NCBI RefSeq assembly: GCF_001761485.1
Contig: NC_090775.1
Location: 744,001-808,000, forward strand
DNA length: 64,000 nt
From: Yarrowia lipolytica
Lineage: Eukaryota; Ascomycota; Dipodascomycetes; Dipodascales
Reading direction: 5' to 3'
In this document: in pieces, positions 1-10,287 of the stretch
Position numbering within the stretch: the first letter of the stretch is position 1
How the letters are laid out: every line of letters begins with the position of its first letter
The notes under the pieces: model-generated
Told to the model about the DNA's origin: nothing
The model's database searches: none
What the model saw: only the letters and a program-made list of their open reading frames with translations
Program-made: the position numbers and the translations under genes

Positions 1-1748
1 ACCACACCGAACCGGTCCAAATCGAAAGAGGTATTATCGCCGAACCTGTCGTTTGTCCTCGAACTGTGTGCCAGAGTAAGTACTCCATGCAAATTCTGCA
101 CAACCGGTCCATTTTCGGCGACAAACAGGTTGTGCGACTCCAAGAGACACCGGACGTTGTTCCCGACGGCCAGACGCCCCACACGGTGTCTCTCTGTGTC
201 TATGACGAGCTTGTGGACGCCTGCAAGGCCGGAGATCGGGTCCAGGTGACGGGTATTTACCGATCTGTACCTACGCGAGTGAATCCCCGAAACAGAACCA
301 TCAGATCGCTGTTCAAGACCTACATTGACGTTGTTCACGTGCAAAAGACCGACAAGACTCGTGTCCAGGTTGATACCGACATATCTGGAGCCAACAACGA
401 GGACGCGGCTGAGAAGAATGACGTGGAGGAGACGCGAAAAATCACCGTCGACGAAATGGACCGAATCAAGGAGGTGTCTGAACGAGCCGATCTCTACGAC
501 CTCATGTCCCGGTCTCTGGCTCCGTCCATCTACGAACACGACGACGTTAAGAAGGGTATCTTACTGCAGCTGTTTGGAGGCACAAACAAGACGTTCACCA
601 AGGGAGGTGGACCCAAGTACCGAGGCGATATCAACGTTCTTCTGTGCGGAGACCCCTCCACATCGAAATCTCAGCTGCTTCAATATGTGCATAAGATTGC
701 TCCGCGAGGAGTGTACACTTCAGGCAAGGGCTCTTCGGCCGTGGGTCTGACAGCATATGTGGCACGCGATCCCGATACTCGACAGCCCGTGCTTGAATCT
801 GGCGCTCTGGTTCTTTCGGATGGCGGAGTTTGTTGCATTGATGAGTTTGACAAGATGAGTGACGCCACCAGATCGGTGTTGCACGAAGTCATGGAGCAGC
901 AGACGGTGTCGATTGCCAAAGCCGGCATTATCACCACCTTGAACGCACGAACGTCCATCATTGCCTCAGCCAACCCCATTGACTCTCGGTACAATCCCGA
1001 TTTGCCCGTGACAAAGAACATTGATCTTCCTCCTACACTTTTGTCTCGTTTTGATCTCGTCTATCTAATGCTTGACCAAGTCGATGAACGAGTCGATCGT
1101 CATCTGGCTACTCATATCGCAAACATGTACCTTGACGACAACACCGCCACTGCTGCCACTGGAGAGATCTTACCGGTGGAGTTTCTGACTCTGTACCTGT
1201 CGTACGCACGAGCCAATGTCTTCCCTCAAATCACCCCCGACGCCAAAGACAGACTTGTGGCGGCATATGTGGACATGCGAAAGCAGGGAGATGATCCTCG
1301 GTCTTCGGAAAAACGAATCACAGCCACCACCAGACAGCTGGAGAGTATGATTCGGCTGTCAGAGGCACATGCCAAGATGCGTCTTTCGTCCACAGTCGAG
1401 GTTTCTGACGTCGACGAAGCCGTGCGACTTATCAGAGCCGCCATCAAGGATTACGCCACCGATCCTGTTTCTGGACGAATCGACATGGATCTGATTCAGA
1501 CAGGAACTTCTCTGGCCCAGCGAACCGCGCAGGCCATGGTTTCTCAGGAGATTGAGCGAGCTCTGGAGTCGTATCCCACCGGAGAAGCTCCTTACAATGA
1601 GGTGCAGCGCAAGGTGTTGGATATCACGCGCGCGGTGACGAACGAGGAGTTTTCCCAGGTGGTCCAGGGAATGCAGAATGAGAACAAGATTCGCGTCACC
1701 GGCGAGGGTCCTAGACGGCGACTCAGACTTTTGGCGATGATGCAGTAA
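1..1748 (+). CDS. MCM4: DNA replication licensing factor MCM4 (3' part, 5' end outside window)
   Basis: Subunit of the hexameric MCM2-7 replicative helicase, loaded at origins in the nucleus. The frame is open from base 3 and runs 581 codons to TAA; the N-terminal regulatory region lies upstream of the window. The visible part begins within the N-terminal domain. The zinc-binding half-motif CPRTVC (C-x4-C) is at about nt 54-71, followed by the OB-fold strand region with the MCM4-like words QETPD and PDGQTPH. The AAA+ core shows Walker A GDPSTSKS (nt about 648-671), Walker B CIDEFDKM (about 834-857) and the arginine-finger SRFD (about 1044-1055). The C-terminus is winged-helix-like. MCM4 is preferred over other MCMs because of VVPDGQTPH and the IHNR-like LHNRSIFGDKQ words. 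It is convergent with the SLS1-like gene, with a tRNA between them. Whether an intron precedes base 1 cannot be seen. Confidence 0.93.
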   Translation, partial: HTEPVQIERGIIAEPVVCPRTVCQSKYSMQILHNRSIFGDKQVVRLQETPDVVPDGQTPHTVSLCVYDELVDACKAGDRVQVTGIYRSVPTRVNPRNRTIRSLFKTYIDVVHVQKTDKTRVQVDTDISGANNEDAAEKNDVEETRKITVDEMDRIKEVSERADLYDLMSRSLAPSIYEHDDVKKGILLQLFGGTNKTFTKGGGPKYRGDINVLLCGDPSTSKSQLLQYVHKIAPRGVYTSGKGSSAVGLTAYVARDPDTRQPVLESGALVLSDGGVCCIDEFDKMSDATRSVLHEVMEQQTVSIAKAGIITTLNARTSIIASANPIDSRYNPDLPVTKNIDLPPTLLSRFDLVYLMLDQVDERVDRHLATHIANMYLDDNTATAATGEILPVEFLTLYLSYARANVFPQITPDAKDRLVAAYVDMRKQGDDPRSSEKRITATTRQLESMIRLSEAHAKMRLSSTVEVSDVDEAVRLIRAAIKDYATDPVSGRIDMDLIQTGTSLAQRTAQAMVSQEIERALESYPTGEAPYNEVQRKVLDITRAVTNEEFSQVVQGMQNENKIRVTGEGPRRRLRLLAMMQ

Positions 1749-2140
1749 GAGATATACACAGGTGAATCACACATGGATAATTAATTAGGAAAATGAACAA
1801 AGTGAATGACAAACAACAAACCACTTGTTTCCATTCTCAGGGGCAAATTCACTCGGCTGCCGAGACTCTCACGATGAGGCTCTCTGTTAGAGAGGAGAGT
1901 CTGGTTTATCGGAACGCCCCCAGCGAGTCATATGTAAGTCGTTAATGTATTTGTTGTGTAAAAGTCGATTTTATTTAACAGATAGACCTCTGATACTCGT
2001 AGACCCCTAAGGACTCGGAATGCGAATCCTCAGTGCGTGTCACGTGATCTTACGGATTTTTTTATTTTTATTTTATTTTTTATCATTCCCTTTTTTTCCC
2101 CTTCCCGACTTAACGGCTATCCCCCACCCCGAATCACAAC
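1749..2140. other. Intergenic, MCM4 3' flank and tRNA 5' flank
   Basis: No gene seen. It holds a GTCACGTGATC word near 2039 and a T-rich tract (about 2058-2100) just before the tRNA. A T-rich upstream flank is common for Pol III genes. Confidence 0.6.
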
Positions 2141-2222
2141 GCCTGGCTAGCTCAATCGGTAGAGCGTGAGACTCTTATTCGAGATCATCTCAAGGCTGTG
2201 GGTTCAAGCCCCACGTCGGGCT
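2141..2222 (+). tRNA. tRNA-Lys (CTT) with a 9-nt intron
   Basis: The cloverleaf folds by eye. The acceptor stem GCCTGGC (2141-2147) pairs with GTCGGGC (2215-2221), with T discriminator 2222. The D stem is GCTC/GAGC, the anticodon stem TGAGA/TCTCA, and the T arm GTGGG-TTCAAGC-CCCAC. The anticodon CTT is at 2174-2176. Sixteen bases separate the two anticodon-stem strands, so a 9-nt intron (about 2178-2186) sits one base 3' of the anticodon, the canonical nuclear position. A U discriminator agrees with what I recall of yeast tRNA-Lys(CUU). The A and B boxes are internal. Confidence 0.93.
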
Positions 2223-2252
2223 ACAAATGGTCTGCGAAACAGTAGGCAACTA

Positions 2253-2269
2253 TTTTTTGCTGCTTTTTT
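2253..2269 (+). terminator. Pol III terminator of tRNA-Lys
   Basis: Two runs of six T (2253-2258 and 2264-2269) begin 31 bases after the tRNA 3' end. No 5S rRNA sequence lies between the tRNA and these runs, so this is not one of the tRNA-5S dicistronic units known from Y. lipolytica. Confidence 0.7.
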
Positions 2270-2902
2270 GTCCTGTTTGGAATATGAGTTCAATCGAGAT
2301 GATGTTTGCCATGGTTTCGATGATCACAGTCGTTTAATTTCTTCTTCGCCAATATTCAGTGTTCTTGGACTACTGAGAGTTGGAAACAGCTGATTGGAAA
2401 CATAAACCGCGGTGAAGAGTGTACCAAGTTGATTGAAGATGTCATATACTGTAGACTGAAACCTGGTAATCAAGATGAGCATAGGTTGAGACAGGATGAC
2501 GACTGTTCGATGAGACTCATGGATACACAACTCCACTCACTCAGACCACCTGACATTTCGGCCAGGAACACCAAAAGATGGCAGCACCCAGGATTCTACA
2601 AGTATATACCTATGTGCTCCCCATGAAAATAGCCATCAGTACCACCTTTCAAGATTTTACGACGTTTTCAAAGACCTACAAGTAGTTACTTCCCATCCTG
2701 TGTTTCTACTGTAGCTAGCAGTGTGGAAAATACTACAGCGAGACGTCTCCTCAAGATAACACATGGCACTCTACAGCTCATCAGACGAAATTATAACTGA
2801 ACCTCGAGTAAGAGTTCAGTGCGGCGCAGACTCCTTGGTAATCATAATCATAATACTATATACAAATGTTTCTCGTTGGTCTGTAAGTCGTTACCCACCT
2901 CG
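2270..2902. other. Intergenic, 3' flank of the SLS1-like gene
   Basis: Only short open frames, without family resemblance. Nothing else recognised. Confidence 0.6.
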
Positions 2903-5900
2903 TTAAAGAGGCACCGACTCAGCGTCCAAAGAGTCCATGAACTTGAGGGAATTACCCACAAAGTCGTCCAACAGCGAATCAGACTTCAGCTGCGACTCGT
3001 CCTCAGTCGCCACCTTGTAGTCTCTCCAGATGGTTTCCACAGACACCTCGTTTCGCACCCCACACATGTCTCCTCCAGCTATGTTTCTATGCATGACCAC
3101 ACCTGCTGTGGCTTCGTTTGTGTTGTCGAACGAGAGCACTGGGTACTCATCGTGACGGGCGTAGACCACGCTAACACACCGGTAGGCGGTGTTCTCTCCG
3201 TTCACGTTGATTTCAAACTCGGGAGGGTACTGAACTTGTCTGCTGGCCTTGGAGAAGAAGACTTCCCATGCATGCAAAAGATTGGCCGACGGAAGCAACT
3301 TCTGTCTCGACCGTGCGCTGTACATCATGTCCGAGTTGATTGAAGGCAGCGACACCAGCAGGTTTGTCTGTCGAGTCACAGCGTAGATGGACGGGGGCGG
3401 GTACTTGAACATTTGCTCGTTCCTGGTCATGTTGACGGCCTCAATTTGGATCGGGGGAGCGTCTGTTGACGACATGGGCTCGCAGTGCAGAACCATCTTG
3501 TATCTGTCCTGGGCTCCTGGTCTCGACTTGGGAAACATGGTTCGGAGTTTTTCGTTGACAAACGGAACGGAGCCCGAAAAGTGAACGTCTCGAACAGGAT
3601 CGATGGTAGACACGTCCAGGGAGCCCCGCGAGTCACGGGTGCTCTTGTTGGCGTGCACCAGTTGGCCCAGGGTGGCGGAAATCGACACCTTTTCGTAGAC
3701 GGTGGGAGCGACATTGTTGGCTGCCGGATCATAGGGTTCCACCACGCCCGCCAGAATAGCTTTATGGGCCAGTCTGTCGCTCAGCTGTCGCTGGTCGGCC
3801 GAGTCTACCACCTGAGACGCGTCCTGGGTCACTATCGAGCTAGGTAGAGCTTCCAGCTGGGTGATGAGGGTGTCCGAGATGATGTTCTGAAGAGACTGGT
3901 CTGAAGGTAGGTCCGACACTCCCGAAGAAGACACCAGCGACAGCTTGGGCTCCTGGGTGTTGCTGAGATAGTCTGATCCGTGAATCTCTCGCCATCGGGC
4001 CCACTTCTTGATCACTCTCTGGTACCAGGGCTGTTCATGCGACACGGCTCTAGGGAAAAAGGCAGACTTTTCCACACTCTCGGGGTTGGTTTGGTAAATG
4101 ATGCTCTGCGAGAAGTGTCCCTGAGGGCTCATGGCCCGAATGTACCGACTGAGCAGCTTGGTTTTCTTCTGAGCGTTTCCCAGATAGTAGACGAGAACGT
4201 CAGAGTCAGTATGGACAATGTGAGTCTCAGTGGACTCCTGCAGACTCTTCCACAGCTCGGGAGTCATGTTGGAGAGCTGTGATTTCGTCATGTCGAGCTT
4301 GGCACAGGTGATACGAGAGCCAAACTGCGACAGAGTCACGCTGACCATTCTGAGGATCTTCTCCGGCGCAGAAACAACAATTTCGTCATTTTTTTCGTCA
4401 GCAAAAGACACTTCCGCGCCCCGGGTCACCCACAACTGCACCAGCTGGTAGTGGTACTTGAAGAGGAAGATTTTCTGGAGTTCGGAGAGCTTGAAGGTTT
4501 GGGAAACTACATTGTTGGGCACAGAATCGGTGAGCGTGATCTTCCAGACGCGGTCTCGGAGTAGATGGATCAAATCCGCCTTTAGAAGACGAGTGGTGGG
4601 AAACGGAATCTTGTTCTCCTTACTCCAGTCTCGGATGTACTGTCTGAGGTCGTCAACCAGGATATTCTTTTCAATAGTCTGTGAAATTCCATCCCAGGTC
4701 TTTCTGGCAACCACAATGGACTCCGGACGAAGTCTCTCAAGCTCAGAAACAACATCCTCGTAGGTCGAATTCTGGACTGCGGTAGAAACCGACTCAAACT
4801 CGCTCTCCTGCTCCTCAGGAAGCCCCATGTCGGTTCGCACCGCGGCTTTCGTGGAGAAGTACTTCTCCTTCTCGGTCTCATGGATTTTGAAAAACGAGAT
4901 CTTCAGCTCGTCATCCTCAGCAGCAGCACCAGCCGTTTCGTCGAGCACAAGTCCCGTGACTTCATCGACCGCGGAGATGGGTTTCTCGGGGTAAAACTTG
5001 AGATAGTTGTCGCCTCTGTCGGCCATAATCTGCAGCTGGGCCATCAGCTCGTCCTCCTCAATGCCGTACTGGGTTCGGATGCGCTCGAATTCTGCAAACA
5101 CGACCTTTTTCAAAATCTCAATCAGCTGCACACCAGACAACTTGTAGAAGGGGAAAACAACCACTCCCTTGGCGTACTTGGCGTAGACACGCGTTCCATC
5201 GGTCACAGCAGCCTGTGGGAGATCCAGTTGGCCTCCTTCTCGAGACAGAAACTTGTTATAGTTGATTTTGATCGACCGACTCAAGGGATCCTTCAAATTT
5301 AATAAATGAACCGTCTCGGAACCGTCAGTGATGATATGCTGCAAAATGGCAGGCTTCAACAACGCATCAAAGTTGTCACATGCCACGATATGGCCCATCT
5401 TGGCAAGAACTCGCAGGATTTCACTCTGAGCAGAAACGTGAGTCTGCTGAATCTCCTTGTAGCGAGCCACATCTTCCTCAGAGAGCTTCTCTTTACCCTC
5501 AGACAAGGACTTCAAGCTCTCCAGACGGGCTTGATAGATTTTCTCCTGCTCAATCTGAAACTGCACCTCCTCTTCCAAAACCTTCAACAACAAGTCTCGG
5601 TGGCTCTCGAACCGCACAGGCATGTTGATCTGCTGCAGGAGCGGCAGAGTGTACCTGCCTTTACGAGTCTCATTTCGGAGCTTGAAAAACCCCGTCACTG
5701 AAAGTCTCAGAGCGTTTCCGCGGTCGTCGAATACCAGGGGGATCCTGTGTGAAGCGGGATCCAAGCTTTTTTGGGCGTCATCGAGGTTACAAAGATCCTC
5801 TAGCTGCGACTTGACCACGTGACGGCCAGTGATGAAGTCGAACCTTCCCTTTTCAATCAAACTGGAGCCTCCCTCATCGACGTACGGTGTGATCCGTCTC

Positions 5901-6331
5901 AGAGTGCTGGTGAGAAAGTTTCTGTGGGCCTTAGCGTCTCCCTGCACGGTAACCAGGGGTCCCTGGATCAGATCCAGTAGCTGTCGTTGTTCGGGGGTCA
6001 CGGGATCGACCTTCTGTCGACCGTCGTCGGGCTGTTTCTGTTGTCGGGCGCTTTTCATCTCGGCCAATTTAGCTGCAAGTTTGCCAAATTTTGCCTTTTC
6101 TCGGGCCGCCAGCCACTGCTGCTTGCTCTCCTCAATCTGAGCGGGCGTGGGCTTTCTGGAGCCCCACTTGGCGGGTCTCTGCTTGGCCACAGTGTTGGTG
6201 GCGGTCTTTCTTTTAGCACCACTGTTGCGAACTAGCTGGGTTGAAACCGAGCGGACTTGGGGTGGCAGCATCCGCAAGGACTCCGACAGTCCCGATCTGC
6301 TCACTCGAACCGCTTTACTGGCTCGGAGCAT
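2903..6331 (-). CDS. SLS1: Mitochondrial inner-membrane-bound regulator, SLS1-like
   Basis: Likely a fungal SLS1-family protein, which in S. cerevisiae couples mitochondrial transcription and translation at the inner membrane. I chose the Met at 6331 (1142 aa). The protein then starts MLRASKAVRVSRSG, a basic, Ser/Arg-rich, acid-free presequence ending near VRSVSTQLVR; a start 24 codons upstream (6403) would put an acidic, hydrophobic stretch in front. The middle (about residues 530-735) carries the family-like block KTWDGISQTIEKNIL, then LLKADLIHLLRDRVWK, then a region ending RYIRAMSPQGHFSQ. There is no obvious catalytic motif. It is far longer than S. cerevisiae Sls1 (about 640 aa); the N-terminal charged region and the C-terminal 350 residues are less conserved-looking. 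The gene call is firm, the family call moderate. It is divergent from the RRN5-like gene. Confidence 0.6.
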   Translation of the reverse strand: MLRASKAVRVSRSGLSESLRMLPPQVRSVSTQLVRNSGAKRKTATNTVAKQRPAKWGSRKPTPAQIEESKQQWLAAREKAKFGKLAAKLAEMKSARQQKQPDDGRQKVDPVTPEQRQLLDLIQGPLVTVQGDAKAHRNFLTSTLRRITPYVDEGGSSLIEKGRFDFITGRHVVKSQLEDLCNLDDAQKSLDPASHRIPLVFDDRGNALRLSVTGFFKLRNETRKGRYTLPLLQQINMPVRFESHRDLLLKVLEEEVQFQIEQEKIYQARLESLKSLSEGKEKLSEEDVARYKEIQQTHVSAQSEILRVLAKMGHIVACDNFDALLKPAILQHIITDGSETVHLLNLKDPLSRSIKINYNKFLSREGGQLDLPQAAVTDGTRVYAKYAKGVVVFPFYKLSGVQLIEILKKVVFAEFERIRTQYGIEEDELMAQLQIMADRGDNYLKFYPEKPISAVDEVTGLVLDETAGAAAEDDELKISFFKIHETEKEKYFSTKAAVRTDMGLPEEQESEFESVSTAVQNSTYEDVVSELERLRPESIVVARKTWDGISQTIEKNILVDDLRQYIRDWSKENKIPFPTTRLLKADLIHLLRDRVWKITLTDSVPNNVVSQTFKLSELQKIFLFKYHYQLVQLWVTRGAEVSFADEKNDEIVVSAPEKILRMVSVTLSQFGSRITCAKLDMTKSQLSNMTPELWKSLQESTETHIVHTDSDVLVYYLGNAQKKTKLLSRYIRAMSPQGHFSQSIIYQTNPESVEKSAFFPRAVSHEQPWYQRVIKKWARWREIHGSDYLSNTQEPKLSLVSSSGVSDLPSDQSLQNIISDTLITQLEALPSSIVTQDASQVVDSADQRQLSDRLAHKAILAGVVEPYDPAANNVAPTVYEKVSISATLGQLVHANKSTRDSRGSLDVSTIDPVRDVHFSGSVPFVNEKLRTMFPKSRPGAQDRYKMVLHCEPMSSTDAPPIQIEAVNMTRNEQMFKYPPPSIYAVTRQTNLLVSLPSINSDMMYSARSRQKLLPSANLLHAWEVFFSKASRQVQYPPEFEINVNGENTAYRCVSVVYARHDEYPVLSFDNTNEATAGVVMHRNIAGGDMCGVRNEVSVETIWRDYKVATEDESQLKSDSLLDDFVGNSLKFMDSLDAESVPL

Positions 6332-7119
6332 CTTGTCGAGTGGTGTTAGTTGATAAGTGGAATTTATCAGTCCGAAAAATTCAGATTCAAAAAATATCTG
6401 CATGGTGTGAGCTTAATGTCAAGTGGTGGTGTAGAGAGATTATGGAGTTGTGATAATGCGGATAAAATAGAAAAAAATACACTGAAAATTGAACATTCAC
6501 AACACTGAAGCCAAGAGATATCGATTGATATATATATTGTGTGTATATGTTGTGTTTCGAGCCCATTGAAAGCTGATTCAAGGTGGGAGGAGAGAGACAG
6601 AGAGGGTGTGTAGTGTCAAAGGACTCATTTTTCAAGTTGTGAGAAAAAAAAAGTACACAACTGGAATCGCTAGAGTCAGGTGAATATTCTGATATATATA
6701 TTGGGGGTTGTTATTCCGGTTTGAGACCAGCGTATGGCACTATTGTGGCGGACCCACTTGTAGTAGCTAGGATTACATAAGCACACTTGGGACCTAGACA
6801 TACAAGTACACTGTAGAGAGTTTTGATTTGGGTATATTTAAGGATGGCGTCAAACTGAAACCGACAAAATTCCAATTCCGTTAGAAACACAAAAAAGTGT
6901 CATTGATACGAGAGTAAGCAATCTGACATCAAAACCAGTCACACAAGGAGATTAGTCTCAATACGTGCTTCAAAATGATACCGATATTCGCCACATTATC
7001 TCTCTGTGCACTCACAAACCCCCGTGCTATCTCTCCTGGACCCGCTCTCTCCAAAGTTCATGCAGTGTGAACCCAATCCGATATTTTTGTTATCTTCCTC
7101 CACACAACTCAGCTCTGGA
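6332..7119. promoter_or_regulatory. Divergent promoter region, SLS1-like / RRN5-like
   Basis: AT-rich. Alternating TATATATAT tracts lie near 6529-6537 and 6692-6700, and GTATATTTAA near 6832. An upstream in-frame ATG-free extension of the RRN5-like frame begins at 7006. No CTAAC-type acceptor is visible, so no intron is proposed. Confidence 0.5.
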
Positions 7120-10100
7120 ATGGCATTTTCTGGCTGGCAGAACAGTCCCGGTGGGCATTCCGTCGGCGCCAAGCTGGTGGCTCGTGCCCAGAACGAAAAC
7201 GAACAGGTGGTGCCCGGCACGGTCTTTTTGTCGTACCATGGCGAGGGTCAGCCCTGGGGCCGGACCCTGTCTGACGCCAACGAGAAGATTAGCACCAAGC
7301 GGTTGGACGACATTGATCGGATTTGCATTGAGATGATTCTCAACATTGAAAGGACACGTGGCCCGATTGTTCCCAGCCTTCAGGAGTCTCCTACGAGCTG
7401 TTCCGTGGAACTGACTCGGAAGGAGCTGGACCACATGATCGAGACTCCTGCTTTCGAGCTGGACCGTCCCACGGTCGACAGCGACTGGGGCGGCAAGTTC
7501 CCACGTGCGAGAGCGCTGGAAATTGAGGCACTGTTATACAATGAGTTCTTCAAGGAGAACCAACACAGTGTGACCTCTCCTGCACGCAGACGTCGTGACC
7601 AAAAGTACAGACAAAAGTACTACCAGCCGTTTGTGGACCCCGGCGTGGGCCCCAGGGAGACAGACAGGGAGTACAGAAAGTTTCTTGCCGCTCAGCAGAG
7701 GGATGCCGAGACCAGAGGCAAGCCCGAGAGGGAAGAGGACAGCAAAGGAGAAGGACTGTTTTCCGACAAGTTTTATTCTGCCAACGATATCGAGGAGGAG
7801 GCTCAGCGCGACAACGACACCGAAGATGCAGTTACTGGTACTATCTGGAGCGAAAACGAGAAGGAACACTTCTTCTCTCTTCTAGGACGAGTGGGGAGAC
7901 ACCGACTGGGCGAGATTGCCGACGCAATGGACTCCAAGTCACTTGCCGAGGTCGAGGAGTACCACGATCTGCTGTTTACCGCGTCTGAGCACCAGAAGGA
8001 AATGTTCAATGTCCGAGTAAATGCTGGGGAGGAGTTCATTCCGGAAAAAGACCGACCGGTTTCGTTCAAGGAGATCCCAGCTGCTTGTGAAATGTCCGAC
8101 AAGTGGATCGCTCTGGAGGAGTCGTTTGCTCACGGTATCGCCAAGTGGGAAGATGAGCATATGGCTAAAGGGGAGGAGCCGTTTTGTTCGATGAGAGTTG
8201 GGGACGAGACGAAAGAGAACGCGTCTGAGGACTTACTCAAAACCGAGGCGTTGGTGTCTCTTGCTGCAGAAATCTTCTACCCCAATCCTGCCAATGGTAT
8301 GGATATTCAAAGCAAGGAGTACAACACTGACTTGCCTGTGTTTGAGGGTATTGAGGGAGATGCAATCAAGGAGTTGTTGATTAGAATCGTCGACAAGACC
8401 CGCGAATTATTCCGCAACTACATGGAAGTTGATAAAACTACGTATGCTCGAACAGACAGCACCATGTCTACCGGAAATATGCTGTTTGTTCAAGGGCTCA
8501 GGTACAACAAATTGTCTCGTTTCTTCCGGAGCTACTGGGAGAGAAGTGGATCTGAGTACGTGGATGAGAGATCGGAGGTTCCGTTCCCGGAGTCACTTGT
8601 TACACCCGGAACAACTGAAGAACAGCACAAGAAGATTTTCGGAGAAATCAAGGATGCCGCACTTCCAAAGCTGTACACAAACACAGGTCTGCTTGCTGCG
8701 AGTGTGAAGAGCATGTCCAAGCTGGACAAGGTCAAATTTTTGGACGTCAAGGAGCAGGAGAGGTTGAATGGTATGATTGAGGAGGAAAAAAAGTACAAGC
8801 GTGAACTTGAGGAGGGAAATCTAGAGTGGGATTTCACCCCTGAAGCACCAAAGAAACCGTACAAAACCCGTTCCGAAAGGAATCTATCCGAGATTCTCAT
8901 GGAAAAGAGAGACCAAGTTGATACCGATTACTTGTACCCCTTCAAGAGCGCCCATGTCCCCGTGTTTCTCGATATTATGCACATGGAGGAGACCGGTATG
9001 CTTGAGAATTTGGATGAGCGCAATTCTAAGATTATGGAGGCCGGTCTGACTCGCTTGCTTGCAGGTGCTGCTCCATACACATACCCCAGGATCACTACTC
9101 AGGTTAACAAGCTCATGTATGAGCAGGACAAGAAGCTGGAGGAAAGATTCAAGGAGAAGATGCTGCGGTACAAATACGACGGCGAGGGGAAGGAGATCAA
9201 TATGTGGAAGCAGGATCTGCCTCATGTGAGGGAGGAGATGATAAGACGACCACAAGACGTCCTCTGGAAGGCTAGAGATGAATATGTTTACGGTCTCCCC
9301 TGGTATAACCCCGGTACGAGAGGTCCCGGAGGCGGTTTGAACCAGCCAGAAAACTCTTACCCTCCTAGTGTTCCGTATCCTTCTTCTGATGATCCTGTCC
9401 AGGATAGGACAAGATACATATATCCTGACGGATCCTTATACGACGAATATAGCCGACAGGTATTCCAGTTTCGCCGCGCGCGCCCGTTCTTTGAGCTCAC
9501 CCATTCTCCCTACATTGAGATTGGCAGGGGTATGCTGAGTGAGTGGATGGACCATGATGATATTGAGAAGGGAACTCGGGACCATGTGATGGGCATGAGG
9601 CAATACTTCCACAACTTTACCGACACACCGCCAACTAACCCGTACTCTGTGTACTACGAGGAGGAGCGTCCGAAATATGAAACTGCAGAGGATGCGGAAT
9701 ATGAGATTGAAGAGGAGAAGGAGGAGGAGGGGGAGGACCCTCTTGCTGTGTTGGGGGTGGTGGAGGAGAAGAAGGAGGAGGAGAAGAAGGAGGAGGATGA
9801 GGTGGTGGAACAGTCGCCGCCGCCGAAACACTTGTCCTTGTATCTTTCGAAGCAGCAGCGACAAGATATGCAGGAACGGATGCGGCAGGAGTATCAGGAT
9901 GTGGTGGATAAGCTGGCACAGAGTGGATACGAAAACGTGGAGAGATTTGGCATATCGCCGTTCGATCTTAACCCCATTTATGGCCACTCTGGTTTGTTGC
10001 TTCAATATGACACCCTGAACTTCCGATCCGACGATATTCCTGGTCGGTTCATGGTGCAGCAGCGGGAATCATACAATCAAATGCATATCCGGCAGCCACA

Positions 10101-10287
10101 AGACAATGACTATGTGGACCCTAACGAATACACACCGGGCCGTGGTCTAAAACGCAAAGCTCGTAACCACGAGGAGGACACAAGGCCGTCTAAGATGCCC
10201 AGGTTGGAAGGCAGCGAGGTGCGGAGGCTGGAGGAGATGTCCATGACGAACAATGGATCGGAGGATCCTGTTTGCAGAGTTAGTTAG
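7120..10287 (+). CDS. SANT-domain protein resembling Pol I upstream activation factor subunit RRN5
   Basis: 1055 aa from the ATG at 7120. An earlier ATG at 7060 is in frame and cannot be excluded. A single SANT/Myb-like repeat lies at about residues 243-290 (WSENEKEHFFSLLGRVGRHR, then LGEIADAMDSKSLAEVEEY). It is followed by an EIPAACEMSDKWI segment like that of Rrn5-family proteins, which belong to the complex that recruits Pol I to rDNA promoters. The rest is highly charged. A Glu/Lys low-complexity tract (nt about 9680-9810) precedes a C-terminus with a nuclear-localisation-like RGLKRKARNH and RPSKMPRL. S. cerevisiae Rrn5 is only about 363 aa, so most of this protein has no counterpart I can name. 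Other SANT proteins (chromatin subunits) are possible alternatives. The gene itself is certain; the RRN5 assignment is a medium-confidence inference. Confidence 0.55.
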   Translation: MAFSGWQNSPGGHSVGAKLVARAQNENEQVVPGTVFLSYHGEGQPWGRTLSDANEKISTKRLDDIDRICIEMILNIERTRGPIVPSLQESPTSCSVELTRKELDHMIETPAFELDRPTVDSDWGGKFPRARALEIEALLYNEFFKENQHSVTSPARRRRDQKYRQKYYQPFVDPGVGPRETDREYRKFLAAQQRDAETRGKPEREEDSKGEGLFSDKFYSANDIEEEAQRDNDTEDAVTGTIWSENEKEHFFSLLGRVGRHRLGEIADAMDSKSLAEVEEYHDLLFTASEHQKEMFNVRVNAGEEFIPEKDRPVSFKEIPAACEMSDKWIALEESFAHGIAKWEDEHMAKGEEPFCSMRVGDETKENASEDLLKTEALVSLAAEIFYPNPANGMDIQSKEYNTDLPVFEGIEGDAIKELLIRIVDKTRELFRNYMEVDKTTYARTDSTMSTGNMLFVQGLRYNKLSRFFRSYWERSGSEYVDERSEVPFPESLVTPGTTEEQHKKIFGEIKDAALPKLYTNTGLLAASVKSMSKLDKVKFLDVKEQERLNGMIEEEKKYKRELEEGNLEWDFTPEAPKKPYKTRSERNLSEILMEKRDQVDTDYLYPFKSAHVPVFLDIMHMEETGMLENLDERNSKIMEAGLTRLLAGAAPYTYPRITTQVNKLMYEQDKKLEERFKEKMLRYKYDGEGKEINMWKQDLPHVREEMIRRPQDVLWKARDEYVYGLPWYNPGTRGPGGGLNQPENSYPPSVPYPSSDDPVQDRTRYIYPDGSLYDEYSRQVFQFRRARPFFELTHSPYIEIGRGMLSEWMDHDDIEKGTRDHVMGMRQYFHNFTDTPPTNPYSVYYEEERPKYETAEDAEYEIEEEKEEEGEDPLAVLGVVEEKKEEEKKEEDEVVEQSPPPKHLSLYLSKQQRQDMQERMRQEYQDVVDKLAQSGYENVERFGISPFDLNPIYGHSGLLLQYDTLNFRSDDIPGRFMVQQRESYNQMHIRQPQDNDYVDPNEYTPGRGLKRKARNHEEDTRPSKMPRLEGSEVRRLEEMSMTNNGSEDPVCRVS

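Noticed and set aside
2223-2340. Search for a 5S rRNA gene behind tRNA-Lys
   Set aside because: T-runs follow within 31 bases and no 5S-like GGTGACCATACG core was found here or elsewhere in the window.
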